This document shows positions 5,307-13,770 of a stretch of DNA of 14,622 nucleotides, in pieces (position 1 is the first letter of the stretch; each line of letters opens with the position of its first letter). The stretch lies in assembly GCA_031258265.1 (NCBI GenBank), contig JAIRNB010000341.1, positions 1-14,622 on the forward strand. The letters run 5' to 3'. The stretch comes from Treponema sp. (GTDB taxonomy: Bacteria; Spirochaetota; Spirochaetia; Treponematales; Breznakiellaceae). The notes beneath the pieces are model-generated. The model worked only from the letters and a program-made list of their open reading frames with translations, was not told the origin of the DNA and searched no databases. The position numbers and the translations under genes were made by a program.

Positions 5307-6365
5307 TCAGCGCAGGCTTTTTACCGCGTCGAGGTACTCAATGACCTTTAAGGCGTCCAGGGCGGAAGACCGGGGCTGCAGGGAGGGGTTTCGGACACAG
5401 TTCACCGCGTCGGCGATCATGCTGGTAAAATAACCTGTTTTACCCTGAAAGCGATCCGGCGCCGGTAAAAGGGAACGGAATCCCTCGGCATAGGGGCAGT
5501 CCGCGCTTTCCCATACTTCATAGACCCCATTGCCAATCCGCAGCCGCCCGGCCTCGCAGGAAAATTCTATTTCAAAGACCAGATGATCCCGCTGGGCCCC
5601 CAATTCAATCACGCAGGGAAATTCCTTCTCTTTCTCCTTCCCCCCGCCGCGCCGGGCCCCCGGACCAGTGTTCTGGGGCAGAGCCAGAAGCCCCTCCAGA
5701 TAGGCGGTTCCTTCCCTGCCTTTAAGGGGGCTGCCCCAAGTCTGAACCTGCCGCAGGGTACAGCCGGTAAGAAACATGATGGCATCCGCCAGATGGGTAC
5801 CGTCATGCCACAGCACGTCAATAAGACGCCGCCCCTTACCCATATACAAAACGCCGCGGACGGAGATAAGGGCCCCCAGCCGGCCGCTTTCCAGTATTTC
5901 CCTGGCCCTGATATAGTCGGCTGAATAACGCCGCTCGTGGTTTACAAGAATTTTGAAACCGCCGGAACTTCCCGGGGCCGGAAGTTTTTGCCCGGCCAAT
6001 GATGCTATTTTGCGGGCCCTTGCCAGGGTATCCGCCAGGGGTTTTTCACAAACCGCCACCGGTACCCCGTTGGCGTAGGCCAAAGAACAATACTCTTCAT
6101 GACTGCTGGGGTCCGTGGCGATAATCAAAATTCCCGGTCGATGTTCCCGCAGCATCGCCGCGGCTTTGGGGTAGATCGGTACATGCCAACGTTCCGCAAA
6201 CAGTCTGCGCCGCGTTTCATCGGTATCACAGCCGGAAACGAGGGTACAATCATTATTGGCGGCCACCGCCCCCGCATGGGTGCAGGGTTTTTCCCGGCGG
6301 CCGTCGTCTTCAAGAAGACTGGCAATACGGCCAAGGCCGACAATTGCCACAGGTATCTTATTCAT
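5307..6365 (-). CDS. Gfo/Idh/MocA-family oxidoreductase
   Basis: A 352-residue cytoplasmic NAD(P)-dependent sugar or inositol dehydrogenase-like protein. The N-terminal Rossmann fold shows G10-L-G12-R-I-A15, the strand-4 region ILIIATDPSSHEEY, and the family signature E107-K108-P109 (CEKPLADT). The C-terminal domain has HERRYSADYIRAREILESGRLG (143-164), typical of these enzymes, and WHDGTHLADAI (186-196), which supplies the expected Asp and His near the active site. Length and both domains are normal. A linker of about 15 residues (283-region RRGGGKEKEKE) is unusually charged. The ATG has no clear Shine-Dalgarno; a purine tract lies about 13 bases upstream. It is a single-gene unit with its own terminator, divergent from the hydrolase pair, which suggests a shared sugar pathway by inference only. 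The substrate is unknown. Confidence 0.9.
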   Translation of the reverse strand: MNKIPVAIVGLGRIASLLEDDGRREKPCTHAGAVAANNDCTLVSGCDTDETRRRLFAERWHVPIYPKAAAMLREHRPGILIIATDPSSHEEYCSLAYANGVPVAVCEKPLADTLARARKIASLAGQKLPAPGSSGGFKILVNHERRYSADYIRAREILESGRLGALISVRGVLYMGKGRRLIDVLWHDGTHLADAIMFLTGCTLRQVQTWGSPLKGREGTAYLEGLLALPQNTGPGARRGGGKEKEKEFPCVIELGAQRDHLVFEIEFSCEAGRLRIGNGVYEVWESADCPYAEGFRSLLPAPDRFQGKTGYFTSMIADAVNCVRNPSLQPRSSALDALKVIEYLDAVKSLR

Positions 6366-6389
6366 TTATGCTAACCCGTCCCGGTTTTT

Positions 6390-6427
6390 AGGGCTTTCCC
6401 CAAAAAATAAAGTTTCAAGAAAGCCCT
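6390..6427. promoter_or_regulatory. Inverted repeat in the leader of the Gfo/Idh gene
   Basis: AGGGCTTTC (6390-6398) and GAAAGCCCT (6419-6427) are a perfect 9-bp inverted repeat around a 20-nt AT-rich centre, 25-62 bp upstream of the oxidoreductase start. On the plus strand a short TTT follows, but the loop is long for a terminator. An operator or a leader structure are the alternatives. No convincing promoter hexamers for this gene were found beside it. Confidence 0.4.
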
Positions 6428-6502
6428 TTTACTAAAATAACAGGGCGAACTTCAAGTTTTGTTACCATGCTGTCCGGCAGCCAAAATACACGAAACAAAA
6501 TT

Positions 6503-6639
6503 CCAAATCCCGCGAGGCGCAAGGGATTGGAGGGGGCGCAAAGCGCGCCACCGCAGTCCCGCCTGCGGCGGGACGAGGAGGCCGGAGCAGAGCGGAGCCC
6601 CGGAAAGCCCGGTTTTTGCGGACACGCAAAAATGCGCCC
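6503..6639 (-). repeat. Inverted, diverged copy of the intergenic repeat
   Basis: Read on the minus strand it starts with a TTTTTGCG hairpin (complement of 6613-6632) whose flanks match 4671-4684 (14 of 14) and 4694-4708 (15 of 15), runs through CCGGGCT, a stem GTCCCGCC-GCA-GGCGGGAC (complement of 6556-6574), and reaches ATCCCTTGCGC (complement of 6517-6527), which also closes module A. Its interior differs from the other copies. CCAAATCCC/GGGATTGG (6503-6511, 6523-6530) adds another stem with one bulged base. It fills most of the gap between the divergent genes. Confidence 0.6.
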
Positions 6640-6693
6640 AAAAACAAACAAAAAAAAGTAAACATCAATCCTCTGATTGTGTCAAAGCTTTTG

Positions 6694-6721
6694 TTGACAT
6701 CCCAATAATACATGGTATCAT
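6694..6721 (+). promoter_or_regulatory. Promoter of the glycoside hydrolase pair
   Basis: A consensus TTGACA (6694-6699), 16-bp spacer and TATCAT (6716-6721). The predicted start near 6728 gives a leader of about 80 nt. An upstream in-frame ATG at 6712 lies inside this promoter and so cannot be the start codon. Confidence 0.75.
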
Positions 6722-6755
6722 ACGATCGATCTAACGATAGTGTTATCCCAGCAGT

Positions 6756-6781
6756 CCGGGCAGGATTCTTCCACTGCCCGG
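6756..6781 (+). promoter_or_regulatory. GC-rich leader hairpin before the first hydrolase
   Basis: CCGGGCAG (6756-6763) and CTGCCCGG (6774-6781) form a perfect 8-bp stem with a 10-nt loop in the predicted 5' leader, 14 bases before the Shine-Dalgarno. No T-run follows, so it is not a terminator as it stands. It may affect mRNA stability or translation. Confidence 0.45.
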
Positions 6782-6807
6782 CAGCCGGATTACCTGGAGG
6801 CAGGAGC

Positions 6808-8598
6808 TTGAATTTATCAATCAAAAAACTTGATCTAAGCCGAATTCCCTTTGCGTCCAGGTTAAATTACCTGGCCTTTGTGGCGGATCGTCCCGGCGAT
6901 CAATTCGGTGTTGAAGGCGAGGCGCTCTACCTTACCCTTACCTACGGCATGAGCGGCGGTTCAACCAGGTGGGATATTATCAAGGTGGAACCAATCTACG
7001 GGGGACAGATTTTGCCGTATACCTACACCGCCACCCCCGGTCTTTTGACCATTGAAACCCTGCGGGGCAATATCGAAATTTGCTTTGAAGGCAGGGACAA
7101 TGTCCTTTTCAGGACCACGGCGGAGGGGCTTGGTATCCATTTTTCCCTTAACTTTATGCCCCATGAGCTGTTTCTGGACCGCCTGGACGGAACGGTCCAT
7201 ACAAGCCTTAGGGATATGGGGGAATTCCTGTTTGAGAATCCCGGCGGAAAACTGGAGCATAACGGCGGCTGGATCGGCCCCATGATGCGGCCAAAACCCT
7301 GTTATGTAAATTACCTCCCCGGCCCCGGCGGCAGGCTGGAGGCGTATATTCACCATGCCCGCTCCTCCGTTAACCGGCCCGGCAGGCTGGCCTCGTTTGA
7401 TGACTCGGTGGCAAAAACTAGGGAAAATTTTGAGGAATTCTGCCGAATCTACGATTTTGATACGCCGGAAAAATACAGGGAAGCCAAGATGACGGCCATC
7501 TACGCGGTCTGGCAGTGTTATGTCACCGTTCCATCGGGGAATTCTTCCGCCGCTGTGATGTACATGATGCGGACCGGCATGCTGGTACGGGCCATGGGAT
7601 GGCACCCCAGCTATCATGCTATCGCGGCGGCGGGGGATATAGATCAGGCCATAGAGTACCTCTACTCCAATACCCCCTTTATGGACGAATACGGCCAGAT
7701 CCCCGACGGCCTCAACGACATCTTTACCGATATGCACTGCACCAAGCCGCCCTTCCAGGGTTTCGCCTGGGAGTATCTGGAGAACAAATACGGGCCGGAG
7801 AAGATCACAAAGGCCCACTGCGAGAAACTCTACGGACCTATGAAAAAATGGGCCGCGTGGTGGAGGACCTTTAGGGACATAGACGGGAACGGCATCATAG
7901 ATTATGTCCACGCCGATGAATCCGGCTGGGACGACTCTTCGATATTCAGCAGGGGTATGCCCGTCGAATCCCCCGACAGCATGGCTTTTATGATACTTAT
8001 GCTGGAGATGCTCTCCAAGATGGCAAGGAAACTCGGCAAAGATGATGAGGCGGATTCTTATATGGCGGACGCCAATAAAATGCTTGAGGACCTTATCAAA
8101 ATATTTTGGAACGGGGAAAAATTCGTCTGCCGCATGACCGGAACCCATGAGATCGTGGATTTTGAATCTATCGCCATGTACCAGCCTATCATCCTGGGCA
8201 AAAGACTCCCCCAGGTGATCATTGATAAGATCGCGGCAAAGCTGGAGAGCCCCGAATTTTTTAATGAAAAAGACGGCGGCCTCTATTCGGAAAGCCGGAA
8301 AAGTCCTTATTTTACCATTGGGACGGCCTTTATGATGGGCCGCATGCTGGCGCCGGTACAGTTTATGATGGCCCTGGGCCTGGACAATGCGGGAAAAAGG
8401 GATCTTGCCCTGAAAATTGCCGGGGCCTTCTGTGACTGGACTCTGCGGAAAGGGCTTGTGGCAATGGAGATAGAGATTCCCGAAACAAAAGATCCCCTGG
8501 CCATAGTGCCGCAGAGTTTTGTTCCGGGCTGCGCGTGGATTTCCTGGAGCGGGGCCATATTCCTTAGCCTCGTGAGGCTGCTTAAAGAAGCGGCGTGA
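6808..8598 (+). CDS. Glycoside hydrolase-like protein, GH63/GH37-type alpha-toroid
   Basis: A 596-residue protein with no signal peptide, so probably cytoplasmic. Residues 1-190 are beta-rich; the rest is helical and resembles the (alpha/alpha)6 barrel of GH63/GH37 enzymes (trehalase, mannosylglycerate hydrolase, YgjK). The best marker is E371-SGWD-D376-S: in these families the Asp of the SG-[WM]-D motif (here D375) is the general acid. RAMGWHPSYHAIAA, GFAWEYL and PVESPDSMAFMILML fit the barrel helices. Near the C-terminus, AMEIEIPETKDP (E554, E556) occupies the place of the family's general base Glu (FYEYYDPETG-like), followed by the WISWSGAIFLSL helix. The start is TTG at 6808 with GGAGG seven bases upstream; the ATG at 6712 falls in the promoter. 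A diverged paralogue follows after 58 bp. The substrate is unknown; an imported alpha-glycoside is a guess. Confidence 0.75.
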   Translation: MNLSIKKLDLSRIPFASRLNYLAFVADRPGDQFGVEGEALYLTLTYGMSGGSTRWDIIKVEPIYGGQILPYTYTATPGLLTIETLRGNIEICFEGRDNVLFRTTAEGLGIHFSLNFMPHELFLDRLDGTVHTSLRDMGEFLFENPGGKLEHNGGWIGPMMRPKPCYVNYLPGPGGRLEAYIHHARSSVNRPGRLASFDDSVAKTRENFEEFCRIYDFDTPEKYREAKMTAIYAVWQCYVTVPSGNSSAAVMYMMRTGMLVRAMGWHPSYHAIAAAGDIDQAIEYLYSNTPFMDEYGQIPDGLNDIFTDMHCTKPPFQGFAWEYLENKYGPEKITKAHCEKLYGPMKKWAAWWRTFRDIDGNGIIDYVHADESGWDDSSIFSRGMPVESPDSMAFMILMLEMLSKMARKLGKDDEADSYMADANKMLEDLIKIFWNGEKFVCRMTGTHEIVDFESIAMYQPIILGKRLPQVIIDKIAAKLESPEFFNEKDGGLYSESRKSPYFTIGTAFMMGRMLAPVQFMMALGLDNAGKRDLALKIAGAFCDWTLRKGLVAMEIEIPETKDPLAIVPQSFVPGCAWISWSGAIFLSLVRLLKEAA

Positions 8599-8656
8599 TT
8601 CAGGTGAGGGTCTTGATCCGGTTCAGGGAGTTTCAAGAAGCGTAAGGAGCTGCGGA

Positions 8657-10408
8657 ATGTTTGGAACCAATAGACAGTTTAACCTGGAACGGTTTTCGTT
8701 CAGTATCGAAGGGGCCTTTCTTTCGATTTTTGAAGAAACCGGGGATAACCAACTCTATTTTTCTATTGCCCGGTCGAATACCGGCATGGTGGAGGAGAGG
8801 AATCTTATCAAGCTTGTCCCTGTTTTTGAGGACAGGGAACTCCCCTATATTTACGAGGCCGGGGTTGGACTGCTGAAACTTAGCACCCCAAAGGGACATG
8901 TGGAATTTACCTACGAAGGGCCGGAGATCATCCGTATCAGGACTGCGGGTATTAAGCTTAGGCTTTACCGGAATCCTAATCTCCATGAGGGGGGCGCCCC
9001 CAGGAAGGGGGGACAATTTGAGATTTCCTTCAACCTTTTGGGGCGGCTTCTCTTTGTGCCCCTCAGCGGGACTCTGACCAATACGGCGTCCTGGAATTTC
9101 CGGGAAGTCCGCCCCAACCCCTACTATATCGAAATTGAAGGGGAGGCGGCCGTCCATGAATACTACAGTAATACTGTCGCCAAAGATGTGTACGCTCCTT
9201 TCGATGACTGTGTAAAGAAGGTGGAGGCGGACTTTGAAAAGTTTTTTAAGAACTACCCCGATGTGCCGATCCAGTACCGGGACATGGCGCGGAAGGCGGC
9301 CTGGCTTATCTGGAGTTTCCGGCTGGGGCCCCGGGGCAGCCTGAAGCATACCGTCATCTATATGCACAAGCTTTTTATGAACCGGGCCTTTGGCTGGCAC
9401 CACTGTTTCCACGCCATGGCGATGAAAAACAACCCCCGGGAAGCCTGGAACATGCTGCTTACCATGTTTGATTATACGGATGAGGCCGGAGCCATGGCGG
9501 ATAACGTGGACGATCTTAAGCAGTTTGTGTGGAGTTCCAGCAAACCCCCGATCCACGGCTGGGCCCTTGACTATATTTTTAAGAATTTTGACCTAAGCTC
9601 CCTTAAAAAAGAGGACTACGAAGAACTCTACGGGAAACTTTCCAAATATGCCGCCTGGTGGCTTAACCATCACGATCACGCCGGAAAGGGGGTTCCCTCC
9701 TATTACCATCCCGATGAATCCGGTTACGATGAAGCGACACTGTTCTATAAGGGGCTGCCCGTCCAGTCCCCCGACCTTATAGCTAACCTTGCCCTCCTCT
9801 GTGAGGGCTGCGGAAAACTGGCGGCTAAATGCGGCAATACGGGGGAAGCGGAGACATGGCAGCGCAAATCGGAAAAATTGATCAAGTTCCTGGTGGATGA
9901 TATGTGGGACGGGGAACAATTCACGGCGATTCTTACCGCCACCGGGGAAAAGTACCGTTGCGGTTCCATTGCCTTGCTGCAGCCCATTATCCTTGGAGAC
10001 CGGCTGCCAAAGACCATCACCGCTGCTATCGCCAGACGCCTTACGGACAGCCGGGAATTCCTTACCGAAATTGGCGCAGCCTCGGAGCATTTGGGAAGCG
10101 ACAAACAGCGGCTCTTCGGTTTTACCACCGGGCCGGTGGTGGCCCCTACACAGATGCTGCTGGTGATGGGCCTGTGGGACTCAGGCCATAAAGACGAGGC
10201 ACAGCTTATCGCCGCCAGATACCTTAACGCCCTTCTGGGCAGGGGATTTGCCCTGGGGATACACAACTACCGGAGGGAACCGGTGACGTGGAATCTGCTT
10301 AGCGAGGGACCACAGATTCCGCCGGCCATGGCGGTAAGCTTCCCCATGTCCGCCTGGGTGGCGTCCATTTTTATCCTGATGATAAACGCCATCATGGACC
10401 GAAGCTGA
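8657..10408 (+). CDS. Diverged glycoside hydrolase-like paralogue of the preceding gene
   Basis: A 583-residue protein, clearly homologous to its upstream neighbour along the whole length: shared blocks include LPYIYEA (LPYTYTA), PFDDCVKKVEADFEKF (SFDDSVAKTRENFEEF), FGWHHCFHAMA, HGWALDYIF, PDESGYD and GLPVQSPDLIANLALL. The general-acid Asp is kept (D358 in E354-SGYD). Where the neighbour has MEIEIPETKDP, this protein reads LGIHNYRREP (G534, H536), so the expected basic Glu is missing at those positions. It may have another base, a changed mechanism or only a binding role. AAGGAG at 8644-8649 lies seven bases before the ATG. It is the last gene of the two-gene operon and ends 28 bp from the convergent RND gene. 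There is no signal peptide. The family call comes mainly from the paralogue. Confidence 0.7.
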   Translation: MFGTNRQFNLERFSFSIEGAFLSIFEETGDNQLYFSIARSNTGMVEERNLIKLVPVFEDRELPYIYEAGVGLLKLSTPKGHVEFTYEGPEIIRIRTAGIKLRLYRNPNLHEGGAPRKGGQFEISFNLLGRLLFVPLSGTLTNTASWNFREVRPNPYYIEIEGEAAVHEYYSNTVAKDVYAPFDDCVKKVEADFEKFFKNYPDVPIQYRDMARKAAWLIWSFRLGPRGSLKHTVIYMHKLFMNRAFGWHHCFHAMAMKNNPREAWNMLLTMFDYTDEAGAMADNVDDLKQFVWSSSKPPIHGWALDYIFKNFDLSSLKKEDYEELYGKLSKYAAWWLNHHDHAGKGVPSYYHPDESGYDEATLFYKGLPVQSPDLIANLALLCEGCGKLAAKCGNTGEAETWQRKSEKLIKFLVDDMWDGEQFTAILTATGEKYRCGSIALLQPIILGDRLPKTITAAIARRLTDSREFLTEIGAASEHLGSDKQRLFGFTTGPVVAPTQMLLVMGLWDSGHKDEAQLIAARYLNALLGRGFALGIHNYRREPVTWNLLSEGPQIPPAMAVSFPMSAWVASIFILMINAIMDRS

Positions 10409-10436
10409 ATTTTACCGCCGCGGCAACGCCGGGTTC

Positions 10437-13400
10437 CTACTTACCCCCTGCGGCAAGCTGGAGCATTTCCTCATCACCCTTCGGCGTTCTGAAACGCCGC
10501 CGGGCCTCCGCCTTTTCCCGTTTCCGGTCGTGGCGGCTGTTCAGCAGGGAGTACATCACCGGGGTTACAAAAAGCGTCATAATGGAACTTACGGTAAGGC
10601 CGCCGACAAAGGTTTTACCGATGGGCTGGATGGTGTCCGCCCCGGCGCCAGGGAAGAAGGCGATGGGGAACATCCCCAGGATGGTGGTAAGGCTGGTCAT
10701 CATAATGGGACGCAGCCGGTTACGGCCGGCCTCCAGGCAGGCTTCCCGGACTTTCATGCCCCGGGCCCGCAGGGTGTTGGTATAGTCCACCAGAACAATG
10801 CCGTTATTCACCACCACCCCCACCAGGGCGACGATGCCTACCACGGAGAACATGGACATGGCCTGGCCGGTGAATTTGTAAATCCAGATGACGCCGATAA
10901 AAAGCAGCGGTATGGAAAAAAAGATGATCAGGGGGTCCACAAAGGACTCAAACTGGCTTGCCATAAGGCCAAAGACGAGGAACACCGCCGCGGCGATGAT
11001 AAAGAGGAAACGCCAAAAGTAGGTATTTACCTCCTGGGCCTCTCCCAAATAGCGGACGGAAACCTCTTCCCGGGATACCAGATTCTGTTTTACCGTCTCC
11101 TCCAGACGGCGCTGCATGTCGGTGGCGGCGATCCCCGCGGGGAGATCCCCGGTGATCCTGACCACCCGTTCCTGTTTTTCCCGGCGGATAGAGGAAGGCG
11201 CCCGGTTTTCCACGATCCGGGCCATGTTGGAAAGGCTGATTCGGGACCCCCCGCGGCTTACCACGAATACGGCATCCAGATTCGGCAGACCCTGGCGGTC
11301 GCCGTCCCGGAGCATCAGGTCCACGTTCACAAGCCGGTCCCCCCGGCTCATGGTTGTAACGGTAACGCCGTTCATGGCGCTGCGGACTTCGGCGGCTATG
11401 GAAGCCAGGGAAACCCCCAGAGAAGCCGCCCGGTCCCGGTCTATTTCTATCGTAAGCTGGGGCGCCCCTTCATCAATGTTTACTGTGGGGTTTTCGATCT
11501 CCGGAAGATGGCGGACCATGATATGCTGTATCTCCTCCGCCGTTTCCATCACCGCGTTGTAATCCCTGGAGCTTACCGCCATTTCCACCGCGGAGGTGTT
11601 ACCCATGCTGCGGCCCGCCCGGAAAGTTACCTGGGCGCCGGGGATATTATTTACCAGGGGAGTGAGTTTTTTGATGATCGAATCGGGGGTGTCGATCTGT
11701 TCAGCCGGCGGAGGGAGGACGATCTGAATGGAACCCTGGTTGTTCCCGCTGCGCCGGGCGGTAAGAATAATATTCTTGTAGCCCTGCACTTCTTTTTTGA
11801 TAAGTTCCTCAAGCTGGAAGACCACCTTTTCGGTAACATCAATGGCGGTCCCCTGGGGCATGGCAACATTAAGATTTACATTATCATCGGTACGGGTGCG
11901 GATATACATATTCATCCCCACCCCGCTAAATTGGAGCAGTGAAAAGACCAGCAGCAGGATTACCAGGCTGACCACAAGAAAGCGGTGGGAGAGACAGTAG
12001 TCCAGGGCCCCCCGGTAACGGTTTTCCAGGGCCCGGAAAAACCCTTCCATTCCGTTGTCGATTCCCCGCAGCAGGGGATTACGCAGGGGCTTTTGTTTAC
12101 GGGTATTCAGTTTAAGAATCGAACCGCAAAGACTGGGCACCAGGGTAATCGCCACCGCCAGGGAACAGATCAGGGAAATAACTACGGTAAAAATAAGATC
12201 GCTAAAAAGCTGGCCCATTTCCCGCAGATCGTTTTTATAAATGATGAGGGGGATAAAGACGCAGATGGTGGTAGTGGAACTGGCGATTATGGCCCGGAGC
12301 ATCTCCCGGCTCCCCAGAATCGCCGCAATATCCGGCTTAGCCCCCCGCTCCCGGTAGGAATGGACATTTTCCAGGATGACAATAGAACCGTCCATGGTCA
12401 TCCCCAGGCCCATGATAAGGCCGGTCATGGTGAGGAGGTTGAGGGTAAAGCCGAAGACCGCCATGAACATGACGGTAAGGAGAATGGAAATGGGAATCGC
12501 CAGGCCGATGATAATGGTCCCCTTGATGTTCCGCAGGAAAAACAGGAGGACCAGCATCGCAAGAAAGGCCCCCTGCAGGGCGTTGGTGTAGACCTGGTTC
12601 ATGGTAGCCCTGATCATCGTGGTGTTATCGGAAAGAACTTCCAGCGTGATACCCCTGGGAAGCTCCTGGTTGATCTCCGCCAGGGCGCCCCGGACCCGGT
12701 CGGCCACCTGAACCTGGTTACTGTCACTTTCGCTGGTCACCTGGATGTAGACTCCGCTCTGGCCGTTCACGTAAACCCGGGCGGCGTTGTCGTTGTAACC
12801 CAGGCTCACATCGGCAATATCCTCCAGCCGGACCACCTGGGAACGGTTAGCCTGAACAGCGTTTGAGCCCAGGCTGACGGTCTTTACCACCAGCCGTTTA
12901 ATCTGGCCCAGGTCCACCAGCTCTTCCTGGGTCATGATCTGGTATTCCCTTTCCCCCCGGCGCAGATTCCCCCCGGACGAAAGGATACTCTGTCCCTTAA
13001 GAGCGGTGGAAACATCCGCCAGGGTCAAATTAAAGGCCGCCAGGCGGTTAAGGGAAACGGCAACCTTTACCACCTGCGTAGTACCTCCGGTAACCTCCGC
13101 GGAAGCCACCCCGTCGATCCGCTCTATACTGGACTGTATCTCGTCTTCCGCGAAAAGACGGAGCTGATCCGGAGGATAGCTGCCCCGGACCACAAGCCGC
13201 ATGATAGGCATGGCGCTCATATCAAAACGCCGTACCGTGGGGGTCTCCACCCCGTCGGGCAGGGAATTAACCAGCCGGTTCAGCAGAGTCTGGGCATCGG
13301 TTACCGCCTTGTCCATGTCGGTACCATAGGCGTATTCCAGGTTGATAAAACTCGATTCAAACTGGGAATTACTGGTGATGTTGGTAAGCCCCCGGGAGGC

Positions 13401-13616
13401 GGAAAGGGAACGCTCCAGCCGCTCGGTAACGTTTTTCTCTATATCCGCCGGCCCGGCGCCGGGGAAACGGGTATAGACCGAAAGTACAGGCCGGGCGGTG
13501 GAGGGATACAGATCGACCGCTAGATTAGGAACCAGGGTAGCGGCAATGCCCAGGGCAAGGGCATAGAGTACCACGATGGTGACCGGCCGTTTAACCGAAT
13601 ATCCGGCAATGTTCAA
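10437..13616 (-). CDS. RND-family efflux transporter, inner membrane subunit (AcrB/HAE1-like)
   Basis: A full-length 1059-residue proton-driven exporter of the inner membrane. An N-terminal membrane segment (VKRPVTIVVLYALALGIAA) is followed by a porter domain (TRFPGAGPADIEKNVTERLE; NSLPDGVETPTVRR), TM2-6 around residues 340-500, the second large periplasmic loop, and the C-terminal membrane bundle (FLFIIAAAVFLVFGLMASQFESF onward). In TM4 the proton-relay region reads GLGMTMD409-G410-SIVILENV: the first Asp is kept, and Gly replaces the second as in CzcA-type members. In TM10 VVN937-N938-GIVLVDY replaces the AcrB Lys, common outside enterobacteria. The start is TTG at 13616, preceded by AGGGGG at about five bases. 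Hydrophobe/amphiphile efflux is the likely class; the substrate is unknown. No membrane fusion protein gene is adjacent on either side, which is unusual. Confidence 0.93.
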   Translation of the reverse strand: MNIAGYSVKRPVTIVVLYALALGIAATLVPNLAVDLYPSTARPVLSVYTRFPGAGPADIEKNVTERLERSLSASRGLTNITSNSQFESSFINLEYAYGTDMDKAVTDAQTLLNRLVNSLPDGVETPTVRRFDMSAMPIMRLVVRGSYPPDQLRLFAEDEIQSSIERIDGVASAEVTGGTTQVVKVAVSLNRLAAFNLTLADVSTALKGQSILSSGGNLRRGEREYQIMTQEELVDLGQIKRLVVKTVSLGSNAVQANRSQVVRLEDIADVSLGYNDNAARVYVNGQSGVYIQVTSESDSNQVQVADRVRGALAEINQELPRGITLEVLSDNTTMIRATMNQVYTNALQGAFLAMLVLLFFLRNIKGTIIIGLAIPISILLTVMFMAVFGFTLNLLTMTGLIMGLGMTMDGSIVILENVHSYRERGAKPDIAAILGSREMLRAIIASSTTTICVFIPLIIYKNDLREMGQLFSDLIFTVVISLICSLAVAITLVPSLCGSILKLNTRKQKPLRNPLLRGIDNGMEGFFRALENRYRGALDYCLSHRFLVVSLVILLLVFSLLQFSGVGMNMYIRTRTDDNVNLNVAMPQGTAIDVTEKVVFQLEELIKKEVQGYKNIILTARRSGNNQGSIQIVLPPPAEQIDTPDSIIKKLTPLVNNIPGAQVTFRAGRSMGNTSAVEMAVSSRDYNAVMETAEEIQHIMVRHLPEIENPTVNIDEGAPQLTIEIDRDRAASLGVSLASIAAEVRSAMNGVTVTTMSRGDRLVNVDLMLRDGDRQGLPNLDAVFVVSRGGSRISLSNMARIVENRAPSSIRREKQERVVRITGDLPAGIAATDMQRRLEETVKQNLVSREEVSVRYLGEAQEVNTYFWRFLFIIAAAVFLVFGLMASQFESFVDPLIIFFSIPLLFIGVIWIYKFTGQAMSMFSVVGIVALVGVVVNNGIVLVDYTNTLRARGMKVREACLEAGRNRLRPIMMTSLTTILGMFPIAFFPGAGADTIQPIGKTFVGGLTVSSIMTLFVTPVMYSLLNSRHDRKREKAEARRRFRTPKGDEEMLQLAAGGK

Positions 13617-13709
13617 GGCAACCCCCTATACTATTCCAACTACCAATCCAACGCCGGCAGGTTTTTAAAGTCCGGGCGCATCCCCGGCCCCATTACCTGG
13701 GGCCGGGGG

Positions 13710-13770
13710 CCGGGCTATCGCTGCAATTCCTCAGCCCGCCTCCGGCGGGCTTCCGGTATTTCCGCTCTAT
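13710..13770 (+). repeat. Intergenic repeat module A, copy 2
   Basis: A match to 4702-4761 apart from the hairpin centre, AGCCCGCC-TCC-GGCGGGCT (13733-13751). GGGCT at 13712-13716 is an alternative partner for AGCCC, as in copy 1. In copy 1 this block runs directly into ATCCCTTGCGC; here that tail is displaced by about 125 bp of inserted hairpins. It lies upstream of the RND gene, in opposite orientation to it. Confidence 0.75.

Noticed and set aside
6712..6807. N-terminal extension of the first hydrolase from the ATG at 6712
   Set aside because: This ATG lies between the -35 and -10 hexamers, has no Shine-Dalgarno, and the paralogue has no matching extension.
6961..8148. Long minus-strand ORF opposite the first hydrolase, and 8633-9556 opposite the second
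   Set aside because: Antisense shadows without recognisable motifs; the plus strand shows conserved paralogous proteins.
10530..12866. Long plus-strand ORFs opposite the RND gene
   Set aside because: His/Gly/Gln-rich low-quality translations antisense to a fully recognisable transporter.
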